Of a stretch of 64,000 bases of DNA, positions 10,901 through 25,900 are shown piece by piece. Source of the DNA: Ascidia mentula. Its lineage: Eukaryota; Chordata; Ascidiacea; Phlebobranchia; Ascidiidae. The DNA lies in the NCBI GenBank assembly GCA_947561715.1, contig OX387198.1:13888001-13952000 (forward strand). Direction: 5' to 3'. Each line of letters begins with the position of its first letter. The stretch's first letter is position 1. The notes beneath the pieces are model-generated. The model worked only from the letters and a program-made list of their open reading frames with translations, ran no database searches and was not told the origin of the DNA. A program made the position numbers and the translations under genes.

Positions 10901-13900
10901 ATGAGCGTGCGTGTCCATACGTTGTTGCATAACAACAACACTAAATGGCTCCACATCTTTCGCGTTTAGAATTGACCTGAAATGTTGTCAAAATACGGCG
11001 TATGGAAGAAATTCAAGACACTTTATCATATCATTTGCAGAATGTATCGATGCATGAGGGTGGTTCATAATAAAAAGATACATTTGTGCCTTTTTACAAA
11101 AAAAAAGATTACAAAGAAAAAACAGACAAAAAAAAAATCTTTAGAAATTACATTGAAATGAGTTTCACAATAAAAAGCAGAAAAAGGATGAATGATAAAC
11201 AATTAAACAAGAGTAAAAGTTAAATATTGTTCTCGAACAAAGCACAGCTTAGTTTTCAGGGAGAAAGAAGAAGTAAGTTTTGCCAACCCACTCCTATTGC
11301 CACTCTGGTTTATTTTTATGATATATGGAGCTGCAAAGATGTATCAAAATATTTGAAAACCTTACCTGACCATCGTGTAGGCACAAGTTGTTTGTGCGCG
11401 ATACGAGGTGTCGTCAAACGTTCTGTACCGAAGCCCGTTCACTACTTTGCATGAAACACGTCTCTGAAAAATTCATTCGAAAAATTTTATTGCAAAGAAA
11501 TTTTATTTCTGCGTCATATGTGTTTGGTACAAAAAAATTAAAGATAAATAAATAATTTAAATATATTTATAAATAATAAATAAATTTGTGAAGCAACGAA
11601 TTTGCATTGTTATTTTGAGAAAAATGTTGGATAACATAACATTATGACAAATATCATTATAACGTCATTGTCTGTGCGTAAAATGAGCAACAAACAGATG
11701 CGTTCCTGACAAATGTTCCTAAATTTTCAGCAAAACTTGCCCGTGGTTTTCGGACGCATGTGTAATTTCCAGTCCGCACGAGGGCGCAAATTTCGCTTTC
11801 CAAACATCCGGTCGTGTTTTCGCATCTTATCTTTCCATCTCCATAGCAAGTGCAAGTATGCTCGCATCCATCCGGAGTGTACGACTCGCCTGAGAGAAAA
11901 TGCGTTTTAAACGGGAGACTGCAGTTTGAACACATTTTGTATTGTCGAAAAGTATTAAAGACTTTCAAATCACATCGAACAATGTGATGTGGCGCTACTT
12001 AATTAGAGTAAAATCTTTTCCTGAAGGTGTCAAAAAAGTCACAAAAGGTTATTTCAAACAGAAATTATCAAATAAATTACATCTACTCAAGGCTTGGTTG
12101 CGCAATTCTATGACTCATGGGGAGGCGACCCATTTAGAAATTTAGAACAAGCTGTTCACATACCGTATGACCACATACGACCATTAGCTTGGCACCCGCA
12201 AGCCTCGACTGGCATACATTCTCCATCCTTCAGTACGTAACCGTCGTTGCAAGCGCAATATTCCGCAAAAGTGCAGCTGAAAAAGTATTTCAGTCAATCT
12301 AAACCCATACTAAATTGAGGTAAAACAGAACAACATACTGCTATACTGAGGAACCTAAATACTTTCATGTATTTATCAAGGACTTAAATAAATAAGTGCT
12401 CACTCGTCATCATCTACATCTGGGATGTTGCCGCAAGTCGGAGGACATGCGGGTCCGCAACCTTGGTAGTGGGTGTTTGGAGGACACAGGTCATAGGTGG
12501 TATTGAGATTCTGGCGCCAATCGCAGATTTGAATTCCTCCACTTAAACATTCGTAGGAGAACGAGTCCAGAGTCTGTGGTATTAAAAGTAATCCTTTAAA
12601 TTCGCAGATAATTCACCACTCGTATTGGATTTTCTTGGTTATAAATAACGAGGATGTGTTGCTTGGGATTTGTTAAAGAAACAAAGCGAAGCCTGCGCGA
12701 TTTAAGTTTTTTAGTCACGTTTGTTACTAGCCTGTTAAAATAAAAATGAAAATGGGAAGACACCTTTTTTGTTTTGCATGGCCATTTTAAATTTATGTTT
12801 TTTTGCCTTCTTACCAATCTCACATCATTTGTGATGTAAAAATATGTTGCATAAAACACACAGATATTCCCATACTTTTTGCAACAAAACACTAGCGTAT
12901 TCACTGTTTATGAGCACATTGCTCTTGTGATCATGCTACAAGGGAGACACACGTGTTTCATTAAAATTAATTTTTTGCTTAGAAAATCCAACTCCCACAT
13001 TACTAAATGAACAAAACTAAAATTACTTGTTGGAGAACAAGGTTAGCCCCGCTGGTGTCGCACAAATCCTGTACACATTGTTCCTCATAACGTCTAGTCA
13101 CTGAGGTCCTAAGGACGGTGTTGCATGGACCCAGAGGACCGTGAATGTCGCTGATCACCGCGCACTGATCGGTCTGACGCCTGTAATGGACACAAATGTA
13201 GCGAAAATGTGAGAATAAAGCAGTTTGGGAATATTCTGCTCACTCTTGTAAACACCCAAAATAAACGAAAATTCATTTGTATTTTAGGAGAATGACACAC
13301 TTAGCACCGCAGAGGTAAAACAACGTATTTTTCATCACGTTTTAAAGACCTAAGCACTTATTGAAAAACCATGAAGCTTGTTAAGTGAATTATAACAATT
13401 ACCACTATTCAAAAGTTACAATAGATACATACATACACCTTACAATTGTTCTTTGCCTAAACTTATGATGTACTTACCACATGGTCAGTTGATCGTCAGT
13501 GCAAATGTTGTGCACAATTGGTGTATCGCAATCCTTGGTCCTGTAGCTGGCAGCAAACGCTTCCACATCGGTGGTAATGTTTTTGCCTATCGTGCTCATA
13601 TCGTCACTGGGGTCACCATTAAAGTTTCCGCAAATCCCGTGAATCTAAGAGTACGTTATATTGGTTGATAAAATTCTTTTTTCTACAATTCTAAATGTGA
13701 AGCACACTCCGTTTCAGCTTTTTACAGTAAATCAATATTTTGCTTTGGTGAATCTACAAACGCCTTAACCGATGTAGGGACATTATTTGACTTTGATGAC
13801 GTATCGAAAAATACATTTGTTGCACATTTTAACATTTCAAAACGTTCCGTGTACAAAATCACAACACAGTTCTACAAAGGTTGGCGTCATTTATTTTGCG

Positions 13901-16900
13901 ATTTGACTAATTCGAATGGACCTTTGCAGGTTATTTTTATTCCTGTAAACCGCAGTACTTTCAACAAATGCGCTTATGTGCACCAAAAGCAGTAAATTTT
14001 CAAATTCTTACCAGCCCAAAATACGTGACGGGAAGTTTCAGGAGCAGCTGAACACCATCGAACTCCACACGGTGACCTTTGCTCGTTACCACGACAACAA
14101 AACGACCTCTATGACGTGCTACCATCCTCTGGTTCATGTTGTTTACCTCCTTCCACTTTTTGTCATACACAACTCCATTCACCTAAACAACAACAAATGT
14201 CAAACGTTAATTTCAAAATAACAAAACATTTTTTACTCTTTTTATGAGATATAAAAACTTACAGTCGAATAATAGTTTTTAAATAGAGAACTACTTTCTT
14301 TTCATTCATAGTTGAAATTATTAGCACAAAAAGTTGCTCTGTAAAATTCAGATATTTAAGCAGGGTTTCAAACGAAGACCCATCAGTGTTACTTTGGAAC
14401 CGTAATTAAAGCGCTATATTAGGTAAGCAAAATTTGGGGCAAGTTGTCAGTCTACATATAGATATTCCAAAAATTAATTAAGAACAAAAATTAAATACTT
14501 CACTCACAGTGATCTGAACTGAATCCCCGACTCTTTTCAAAACAACCGTTTCGTTGAAACCAGCAAAAGTAATGGTAACCGTTGAGATTTTTGTAAGAGT
14601 ATCGTTTGCTCCTCGCACTGTTTCCACGATCACTCCACCTGCGTCACCAGCTCTAGCTGAAGCAGCGAGTATGTATGAACATGGGGTTTTCAGGTCATAT
14701 GATCGTTTGTCGAAAGTCCGGATGTGTCCATTTCCCCACATTTTGCATGTTTCTTTGCCTGCGAACAAAAAACGGCAACTGACACAAAGTTACTTCTAAC
14801 GCTAAACGACAATTTAGAAGAGTGGCAAATATTGAAAAAGGAAATATATCTTTCAGTGACATTAATCGATAAGAATTCTTGACACATTTCTACTCACGCA
14901 AAGGCAAGCAATCTAAATGTCCATTTCTGTTGGCTCTGCACTCTCTATCGTCACCGCACGTCACATCTGTGCACGTAACCACTGTTTCACTACAGGTACA
15001 ACGTGATTTACATCCGTCAGTCATAAACCTTTCGCTATCCTGAGAGACAAAGGTGTTTTTTACACAAACCAATAAATAACCTTTTGTTATGACTACTTTG
15101 TGTTAATATTTATCATTAGAACATGCATTGTAGGACAGACCTAACATGTCAGTTTTCACGCAGTAAATATTTTTAAATTTACATATTTTGAATTGCACTG
15201 TTACCACGTGTGTGCATATGAAACTGCCATCATTAAACAGTCGATAGCACATCTTTTCTAGGTGCATTAAACACAACAGCTTCTAAATATGATAACATGT
15301 AACCAACCAGGTAATATTTTCCTTCGTACATGCAACCGCAGTGATTGAGCTTCACAAATCGATCCCCAGACAGAACGTATCCAACATTGGCTTCACAACC
15401 TACGAATCAATAATACGACATTTGTTCAGACTACTTTGAACTGTTTGAAACCACGAGTCGTTTTTCAACAACAAGGCGTGGCCCTGTTAAATAGGATGAC
15501 GCACTGATGTGCAACTACTGACTAAGATATCACTTTAGTAATAACGAACAATAACTTGTAAGAGTATACATATATGAATACCTTCGCCAATTTATACAAA
15601 TATTTAATGTAGATTTTTATGTGAAAACAATATCAAACAAATTTCACCTTCTACGCATTCGTTAGTTGTGTGGGGATTGCTCCGACATATTTCTCCGAAC
15701 GGATCGTCGCATGTTGGTTGACATTGAGGCAAACAGGTCACAAAGTGACTGTGAGGTGGACATTCGGGGTTGGCTGGAACAATAGAGCATTATGTAGCTT
15801 TTAGTAACTTTTTTATCAATGTATTTCTCTTGTTGGTTTTTGTAAAAAGTGGTTGTGATGATAAACGCATTAAGCAAGCAACAGCGGTACCCGAGAGAAG
15901 ATTTTAAACTTGGTCGGTTGAACGAGCATAAACAATGTGTGGTTACAGTGGATGGTATAAAATAAGCCCTTGCTGCACAGAAAAACGTTGCATCTAAGAG
16001 AAGATTAGATGCAAAGCAATTATTAGCACTCACAAGCAATATGCATTTTTTAGTTAGCAATACTTACTTATGTTGTCAACTGGCCTCCATTCTGGAACCT
16101 TAACAGTTGTGTTGCCGTCGTTTTCCTCCTCGTCCTCATCCAGACACGATGTTATGTAAGAAGAGATCAGTCGATCCTTCTGATCCGGAGCGCCACCGTA
16201 AGCACACTGGTCGTACACGCATGCTTGGAAAGCGGATTCAGCTTCTATAATCGACTGGCAATCCTTCATCGGACCATTGGGATCGATTATGATGTAACAA
16301 GCGTTTCTGTGGCTCTCCAGAATATCTTTATCAGTGCAGGGTGGAGGAACGATATCGGATTTTAGGCCTTCCGGACATCTAAACAAATACAGTCATTTTA
16401 TTTTGCCGATAAAACTACAAAGGTAATGGTATGAAAGGTCCAGTTCAGAAAGATATTTCTTCACATAGAATCACACGTCTTCTGTATAATCGCAGCCTGT
16501 CGCACTATGAGGTACTATGGGCTTGGTGGTTACTGACGATATATAATCACACAAAATCAAACCAAAACCTACTTGTACAAACTACAAGTAGAATTTCAAA
16601 TGGGATCTACCGTAGACATGAACATGCCTAATCATTGTGCCTTAAACAGAACGATACAAGAAATAGGTTCACACATATCGTATTGCTTTTTTATTCAACG
16701 CCTGCTTGCGGAAGTATATTTCTATTAATCGAATTATCCAGAAATAACAACTAAAGTTTTGAAGTAAGCAAATGCCATCTTATTGCGTTCAAAGTACAAG
16801 GAGAGATGTAATCACTCGTCTGGTTGTATTCCAGCTTACCCTTCTGCTCCATATCCTTCAATAATCCAAGAGTTGACGAATGAATTGATATTACTGATGA

Positions 16901-19900
16901 TCGTCCCGTTAGGAGCCGTCAGATCATTTGAATTATTGTCGTCGAAATTACCGCATAATCCTTCTACCTGGTATCGCAATGGACTCCAAGCCGAAATTCG
17001 GAGTCTATATAAATTATATTTTAAAAACTGTTCGGTAAACGGAAAGCTCTTTAGATGTAGATTAGCTTTTTTTAAATGGTAAGGTTTTATCTTTCGTAAG
17101 AAAACATTGGGTCAGAAAATGCTGTACATTCAGATGCAGCATATTTTTGAACTATTGTAAACATTTCCCACCTGTCATCTCCGTCCCATCTCACCATCAA
17201 GCCGAAATCCCAGTCAACTACAGTAAATCTTCCAGCTTTCCTCACCACTATTCCATCCCGTTTATAACCAGGATTTACCGTAACGCCGTTTAACTAAAGA
17301 CAAATAACGAAATGTAAACAGCGACGAATGTGGATAATGTTCCTGTTTTAATGCTATGGCGGTGCACGAGGCAACAAAGAGACACTTTTGGACAACAATG
17401 TACATACCCCTCGAGAGGGAGGGTGCTGCACAGCGGCCTTAATACTAATCTAAGGGTCCCATAAATTGTTTGCCTCAAAACAAAAAGATTTCTATCGTAA
17501 AGGCTGGGTTTTCGCTATAAAAATTTAAAACAAAAATGTCTTCACGCCAGAACATTTTTTCTCTCTAAGGACCCCGCAGAAATAATCCCAGCAAAACTAT
17601 AGGAAAGAAAAAGCAGTGGGAAACCCACATGAGGCATAAACTGTGTGCAAATTGCTGACCCCTTGTGTATCTATTTTCCCACCTGTACAACAGGACCCTG
17701 CATAAACCTCATAGTGTTGCCGGCGAAATGCACGTAGACTTCCTTCACGTGGGAAACTATCCGGTGTGCTTCGGGCTGTTGATTGACTGCAACCACCGTA
17801 AACTCTGCTCTCGTGTAGTTTGCTTTGTTTCTGTGTGAATAAGAGCGTTGTAATATTCTATAGGGCGATCAACAACACGGAAACAATCGCCGAAATTCCA
17901 TGATTTATCAATATTTGTTCGTTACATGAGTAATCGTGAATATTGTTTACCTGACCATGATGTAAGAGCACATGCCCATTGAATCGTATGCCGTGCCATC
18001 AAAAGTCATGTAATGGGGATCCGTTACAGCTTTGCATGTTGCACGCCGCTAAACACAATTATGTAAATGCAGATACAACGGCAAATATTTTTTAATAGGT
18101 GATCATCTTTTAACTTAAACGACATTTTTGTACAGCACAAAGTACAAAAAAATTCGAAACGTTTAATCAGTTTGCATGTCTACACTTTTACCAGTTTATT
18201 GAAACTTTATTTTTACATATAAATAGGCATGCACATGTGTCCCTTTACATTAAAATGTTTTTAAAAAAGTTTTACTGAATACATTCGTTTGTTAAGTAAT
18301 TGGACCAAGTAGACTACTAGTGTGAGTGTATAAATCGTTTCAATTTATGCCAAGCAAAACTATTTACCCTCAGTCGTTTGACGCAGCGTTTGAAACCGTC
18401 TGAATCCAACTTGCACTTGGATCGTACCGGACACGGGGGAGCATCGTAGCAAGTCACGTTGTTGCCTCCAAGACACGTGCACTCTGTGTCGCACCCCCGA
18501 TTTCGATACACGAAACCTTTTAAGATGGTTGTAAGTATATTGGTTAATTGAACTTAATTTTTTAATTAAAATTTTGCGAATATTAAATTCACTATCACGA
18601 TGCTGTAACTTATTTGCATTAAATAACTCGAAGAGTGTAGCGTCCACTACAAATGCACTAAAAAATTACAAATGTCTGGCGTCATACTCACTGCACTTGA
18701 TCTGGGCATATCGAAAACGATGCGTATTAACTTTTTCAGGGAAGTAAAATCATTTGATTGAGAAACACTCACCTTTCTGGTGATATCTGCCATCAATGAT
18801 GCAGCCACAGTCACTGACAGGTACGCAGTCATTTCCAGACAGAATGAAACCCGCATTGCAAACACAACCTAATAAAGAATAGGAAAAATAATGGCAATTG
18901 GCAAAAGCACTAGATTTTAAAATCATGTGCCATCGGATGTTTGCGTGTCATATCTAAAATATTTAACTTATATCTGGTGGCTTTATGAGAAATGAACAAC
19001 TTGTGCTTTCAATATTCCACCTTCCCTGCTATGTTTTAGGAATAAATTATGACACTGTTGACGTCACAGTTGGCACATGAAGAGCCCTATATTGAAGAAA
19101 AGCTTGTACATTTCACAAACAACTTCCCGTGATAAATCATTTTCGTTAGCATCAACCACAGGAAATGCTGACGAAACATAAAATTGCGACCTACCGTCAA
19201 CTAAGGTGTTGTTCTCGTCGGTGTTGGGACTCCCGAGACATTTACTGCCATCAGGATCTGTACAAGTGCTTGGACATTCGGTTGCCTGCGGGTCGTAATG
19301 CTGGTTTGCTTTGCATTCGGTTGCTGAATAAAACATTTAAAACAGAGTATGGTGAAGTCATGGCTACACTTAGTAGGTATAGTTTTACACATGCAGAAAG
19401 TCATTTTTTTTGTGTTGGCGCTTCAAACGACGATATCATGCAGGTGTACCTTATTTTCATTTATTGAGTAATACGTTGTTGTGCGTTTTATTCCCCAAAA
19501 AAACAGTACATTTCAAGGTTATACAGTTTTTTTAAAACCCATTGGTTTGAACACATAAAAGAGCACGCGGCGACTGCTGGCCATACAACTTGTCCACTTA
19601 CATATGTTGAAGATGTCGCGCCACCTTCTCTCCGGGGGAATACCCGCCTCCAGGCACTCAGCACTGTAGGTTTCAACGATTCGTGACATCATCTCGGTGC
19701 TGCCGTTATACGCGCACAAGTCGTACACACAGTCCCGGAAGCTTTCCACCGGTGACACAACACTGTGGCATTCGGCAAAAGGGCCGTTGGGGTCCAAGAT
19801 GCCTGAGCACTCGTCACCGTACACTGCTACTGCGTGCTCATCAACGCAAACGTCAGACGCGTTGGCGGGTGGCGGTAAAACACATCTGCAATGAGAGAAT

Positions 19901-22900
19901 TCAACGTAACGTTGGGTGTTTGAATTTTACTTCCGAGCGTTGTTTTGTATGTTTGTCGCACCTTAAAAGGGCAGATTAGGAGTGAAGCGAGTCATAGTTT
20001 TCTGTCATGACGAAGGTGGTTATGTAAGGTTGGCCGATAATTTTCTGGCTGTACAGTTTGTATTTCGACTTAAAAAGTCCGCGATAGCACACAATAAAAA
20101 AGCTGAAGATGTTGTTTCCAATGATGAAGATTTATATACGCCATATTGCGGAAATATTTGCATTTTCACATAACAAAAAAACTCTTACACTGCGTACTAT
20201 TAGCCTGACCGCCAAAAAACTGCCCAATACAAATTTCTTCAACCGGTTAAATTTTTCTCACCCTTCCGTTCCATATCCGGGAATCTCCCAACTTCGAACA
20301 AACGTTGTGAGATCGTTGGTAATTTGACCCCAGCTCGTGCGGAAGTCGTTGCTTCCATCGTCATCAAAATTACCGCATAGACCCTCAACCATATTACGCA
20401 ACGGTTGCCAGGCAGTCACACGCAGTCTGTAGCATTATTTAAATATTGTTGGATTGTTGAACCGCCACATATCGATTATAACGCAAGATATTAATATCGT
20501 GTGATGTTACCTGTCTTGTCCGTCCCATCTAACAACGATGCGAAAGTCGAAGTCAACAACTATAAAATTACCAGCTGTTCTCACAACAAATCCAAGCATT
20601 TCGGTTCCGGGAAGTATTTCAACACCATCCAACTGCAACAAACATGTACCATTGTGAAAACGGTGTGTAAGTGATTGTTATGACCTATAGGTAAAGTATG
20701 TTGCTGTGAAAAGCAATCAACATAGTTATTATGTTCAAGGTATGCATGATTTACTATATTTAATTGAGAAGAAATCTAAAGATAAACGAATATTACAAGT
20801 TGCAAACAACATTGTTTTGTTACCACATCCACAGATGCAGCAAATTCACATTAGCAGAGAAGACAGCTAAGCATTAAATGTCGACAACGCCTTGAGATTT
20901 ATGTAGAATCGAAAAACAAATAAACCGAGCGCTTACCGTGACAGATGGACCTTTGCGGAAAATCATGGTCTTGTTGCCAAAATGCACGTGAACTTCTTTG
21001 ACGTGCGAGATTCGGTATCCTGGGACAGGGTTTTCGTTTACTGCCACCACGCGGAAGTTTGGAGCCGACGTTCCCGCACGATTCCTGCGTTCCAAAAATA
21101 ACTCTTCGTAACTCTAGTCACGTTTTCTTGTTTCGGTAGCAGTTTTTGCGATTTTGACAAGTACTTACTGGACCATGATATATGCACAAGTTCCCATAGA
21201 GTCGAATGCGATGTTGTCGAACGTTTTGTAATGGGGATCGGTGACAGCTTTGCAGGTAGCTCTCCTCTGAAAAATGGGTAGTAAAGTTAAATCAGAAGAG
21301 ATTGGTAAGATTTTATTAAGGCATGTGAAGTAGGTATGTAGGGTGTGAACATGTTAATCACAAAACTGGTCACCCAGCATTGGCGATTGAAATGCTAAGA
21401 TATAACCTTAATCTCATTTCATAACTACGATTTTAAAATATAACCAGATGTTTTATTTACGTGATTATTTAATCATTTTGCAACTGGCATATTACTGTAG
21501 ATTCATAAATATAACAAATATAACTGGATATGTTTTTAATCCGAAAGCTGTTGGACTTCATCTAAAAGCGTTTTTAACACATACTCGAAGTCTCCCCGCG
21601 CAAGTTTGGTATCCGGCCCCATCCTCTTCGCACTTCAGGTTGATTTTACATTTAGGAACAGTTGAACATTCAACGACATTGTCACCGGAACATACACACT
21701 CCTCAGTGCAGTTATTTCTTCGGTATGTGAATCCTGTAAACACAAATAAATATGTGGTAGTTCTTTCATCTAGATTATCTTGCCTAAAGTTAAAAACTTA
21801 GAATTATTGGCGTGAGGCTTTGTTTCAATGGACATTAATTAGTTAATCACAAATGTGTTTATAAAATGCTTTCAGGTTTGCATGAAATTGTACTTTAAGA
21901 AGTAGCAAGGCAACTTCGTTTGTTGTTTAAAAACCGTCTAAATCTTCTGTTTTTTAGCATTCGGAGGCACCTGTGCATTATCATATATTGAGCAGGGGCT
22001 GTTAATTGAAAACCGGGCGCTTAAAAATTTATCGTGGCATAACGAAATATGCCAACAGACAAACTGTTTTAAGAAAAAAATGGTTACCTTGTAGTTGGTA
22101 TCTTCCGTTGATGATACAACCACAGTTTTCTCTGGGTATGCAATCGCCAGATTCCGACTTCACAAATCCTTCCAAGCACTGGCAACCTAGAGGGCAAATA
22201 TTAATACATTAAATCACACTTTATTGTTCAGAAATGTTAATAACCGCACTATGTTGAATCTTACCTTCGACACATTGCTCGCCTAGGTCTGGTTCTGAGC
22301 TACATCCTGTTGTATCTGGATCTGCACACGTAGGTTGACATTGCGACATGCATAAAGAATATTCGCTCTGAGGTCCACATTCCAAAGCTGCAAGTAAAAA
22401 GTAACATAATAGAGTGTTGTAGTACAAGGGAATAGCCCACAATTGTCTAAGTGGAGTCGGTATTGTAACTGCCTTTAAACAGATACGGAATACAGTTGAT
22501 AACTTTTAGTGTGGAATAAATAAATGACAGGAAGAGGTCTAGCTTTTACCTTTTATGCCTTATGCTTTTACCTTTTATGCCTTATTATTTCTTGATTATG
22601 GTTAAACATATACTGGTGAAACGGTTCCACAACTTCCAAGTATGTTTATTAAGTTAAATAAAACACATACGTGTATCTGAACTGTTCCTCCAGGCAGTAG
22701 CGGGAATTTTCTTCTCGCGGCAATCGTAGTCGTACGATTCAAGAATTCGCTCCTAAAAATATCGTAAATTTTCCTTTTATTTACAGAAGAAGCAACATAG
22801 TTGTTATGTGGTCATAGCATATTTCTACCAGTGAAAGTCCGCTTGGTAAAACTAATGCGTGATGATTATGCATATGAGTACGGTTGAATTTGTTGTACCT

Positions 22901-25900
22901 TGTATGTCTGATTTCCTTCGTACGCACATAAATCAAAGAGACAATCGTTGTAGACGACAAACGGATTAAATGTTGTGTGACACGGCGCAAAGGGCCCGAA
23001 CGGGTCAATCAAAATAAAGCAGCTTTTTCTGTGTGCATCCAACTTCGTCGGGTCGTCACATGGTGTCGCAAGAGCGCCAGTCAGGCGGTCTCGACAGCTG
23101 TTGAAAGTTTAAAGCGATGTGAAATATACACCATGGATACAATGAATAGAAAAAGCAAGTTTCAAACAAAAATTTATTTATATTGAATAAGTGGTGCAAA
23201 CAGTGTCTGTGTTAATCGAAATATCGTCTAGTTTTGGCAAATGTTTCATTTCACGTTGAGCTGTGAATTGTAAATGACTGCAATAACTCATTAACAGGAG
23301 AAAGCTAGCAGCATACCTTCCTATGTTTTCTTTGGTGTAATTAACACATTTCTGCATCAGATGTCCGAAGAAACCGTGTCGGAAACATAATTCTGTGGCG
23401 TTTCTCGGTGGCTCGGGAAAGTAATTACTGGGAAATAATAGAAGGAAAATTAGTGACAGCATATCAATCTAAAAAATCATGGTTCGAATAAAATTTGACC
23501 GAAACACGACCTCTACCAAATATTACCGTGCAAGTATTTGATTTTTTAGGATTGATCTCTCACAGGCAACGGTTTCAAAATATGACCGATAATTTGTTAA
23601 AAGTGTAGATCAAAGGACGACCCTCGATTTAAAACATATGGATTTCTAACGAGAGAACTTGTTTTTCATATTTCAAACCCTCTCGCATTTTAAAAATACA
23701 CGTTTCGTTGAACCTTGGCGATAAAATCAAGTATATATGTTAGTTACCCTTCCAAATCGACGCCTGTAACTCTCCAGCTGTTGACGAACTGATCTACATC
23801 ACTGATAAGACCTCCAGCTCCCGCTCCAACAAAATCATTGACAGGATCTCCGTCGTAATTTCCACACAGACCTTCCACTTGGTTCTTGAGTGTGCTCCAA
23901 GCGGACAAACGGAGTCTATTCAAAGAAAAAAATGTTACACTAGGCAGTAATATTTCATGCAATGGCATGATTGGCAGGATCGCCCCACTGCGCAGGTCCT
24001 TGCTTGGCGATCACAGGTATCGTATCGCGATCATTAGGTTTGCAGGCTTGGCAGCCCCGGCATTGCAGCCTAGCTGGATCAGCCACTTTTTCCTGACAAG
24101 TCGGAGCGATATTTGAAAAATCAAGCTCCCGGTGAGGTTTGAACTCATGTTACACTAGGTTCACAATTTTGCAGTTTTTGCAGACTGTTCAAAAGGCTAT
24201 GTTGAAATTTATTTCAGCGCGCAACTGGTAAAAAGTAATTATTCAAATTACACCCGTTATAGTGTATACACTCGCCCGTTCCTATGTTTCAAGAACGTTA
24301 CATTTGGTGGAAACAATTTTAGATACTATTTGTATGACAATGAATGTGTACAAAGTAAAGTGCTTATTTTACGTACAGGTTCCATACATAATAAATGTAT
24401 CGAGTTTTACCGGTCAAGTCCGTCCCATCGCACAACCAGACCGAAGTTGAACGTTGCTACAATGAAATGTGAACTTCGTCGAAATTGCACCATTGGAAGA
24501 GATGTACCGGGCAAAACGACTTCTCCGTTGTACTACAACGACAAAATACAAATGTGTGACTAAAATGAACTTGCATTTGAAATATCAGTTTCTGAAAAGT
24601 TACATTGACGTTGCATACAAAAGTATATAGGCAGAATATATTACGATCAGTGTGTCCTACCTTGATCACAGGACCTTGCGTAAATGTGACGTTAAAGGGG
24701 ACTTCCCCGTCGACGCGAATCTGTACTTCGGATACATGGGACACAGTGTTGTTAGGTCGAGGTTGAGCGTTGATTGCAACAACTGTAAATGGTGTCACGC
24801 TCGACGATTCTCTCGATCTACATAAGTAGCAGTTAGGACTTCTGGTTAGAGATATGACAAAGAAGTAGAGATTGATGCCAAAGAAAGGTAATTTTGTACA
24901 GTTTAAATAACACAAAGTAATTGACCACTGAAGATAATATGGTGTCTGGAAATATTTGTGTGTAAAAATAATATTTCCTAGTATCCTATTTGTACATTTA
25001 CGATTGGCATCTTTACTTTATCGTGAAGATACCCACTGACAAATCCACTAAGTTGTTTCACTGTCATTTTTTGTGTAACTATGCTGGAGATAATGTGTAT
25101 TCTGAAACACAATGCGTGTTACTTACTTGACCAAAACGTGAGCACAGGTAGACATGGAGTCAAAAGTCGCCCCATCGAAGGTTTGGTAATGAGGATCGCC
25201 AATTGCTTTACACGTGGCAGGCGCCTGAAAAACGATAAAAATATATCGTTGGTACAAACGATTTAAAATCGTGTTTGTTTGTTTCACATCAGAATAAATA
25301 TTTATACCGTACAGAGATTCCAGGATAACTTTTAGCAAAATCCCGATCAGGTTTTCTAATTTGTAAATAGCGAAACAATAGTTGCTTCCAAACAAAAGGA
25401 AATGAATAAAATAACAGAAGGAATTTACAGTTCAATGGTAGAAGCGACTCAAACAGTTTCAACACATATAAACAGATTTCTGATCATGGTTAAAGACCAC
25501 GATAATTGACTTTCAAATTAGTCACGTAAAAATTCAATTAAATGTTTAGTCTCTGTGGATAAACCGCTCATGATTTTTGCTCACCGGCAACCTGGTGAGA
25601 CATTGCACCAATCCGTTACTTCCAGGACCACATCTCTCATTATCTCCGCATGGGGGCGCTTCTGAGCACTCTGTCTTGTTCTGGCCAACGCATCTACAAT
25701 TGAATGTACAGTTCCCCGTCCGGTATCGGAATCCTGAACAAAGGTAGATAAACATATTATTTCACTAAGTTGTTTCCAACAAGCACCCGCTCCTTGACAA
25801 TCAAGTGTACAAGAACATGTAGTATTTTATACTGCTTAATGGCAGTTGTATAGTTTTATTTAGTATTTATAATGGTTCTACATCTTAATTCAGTTGTCAA

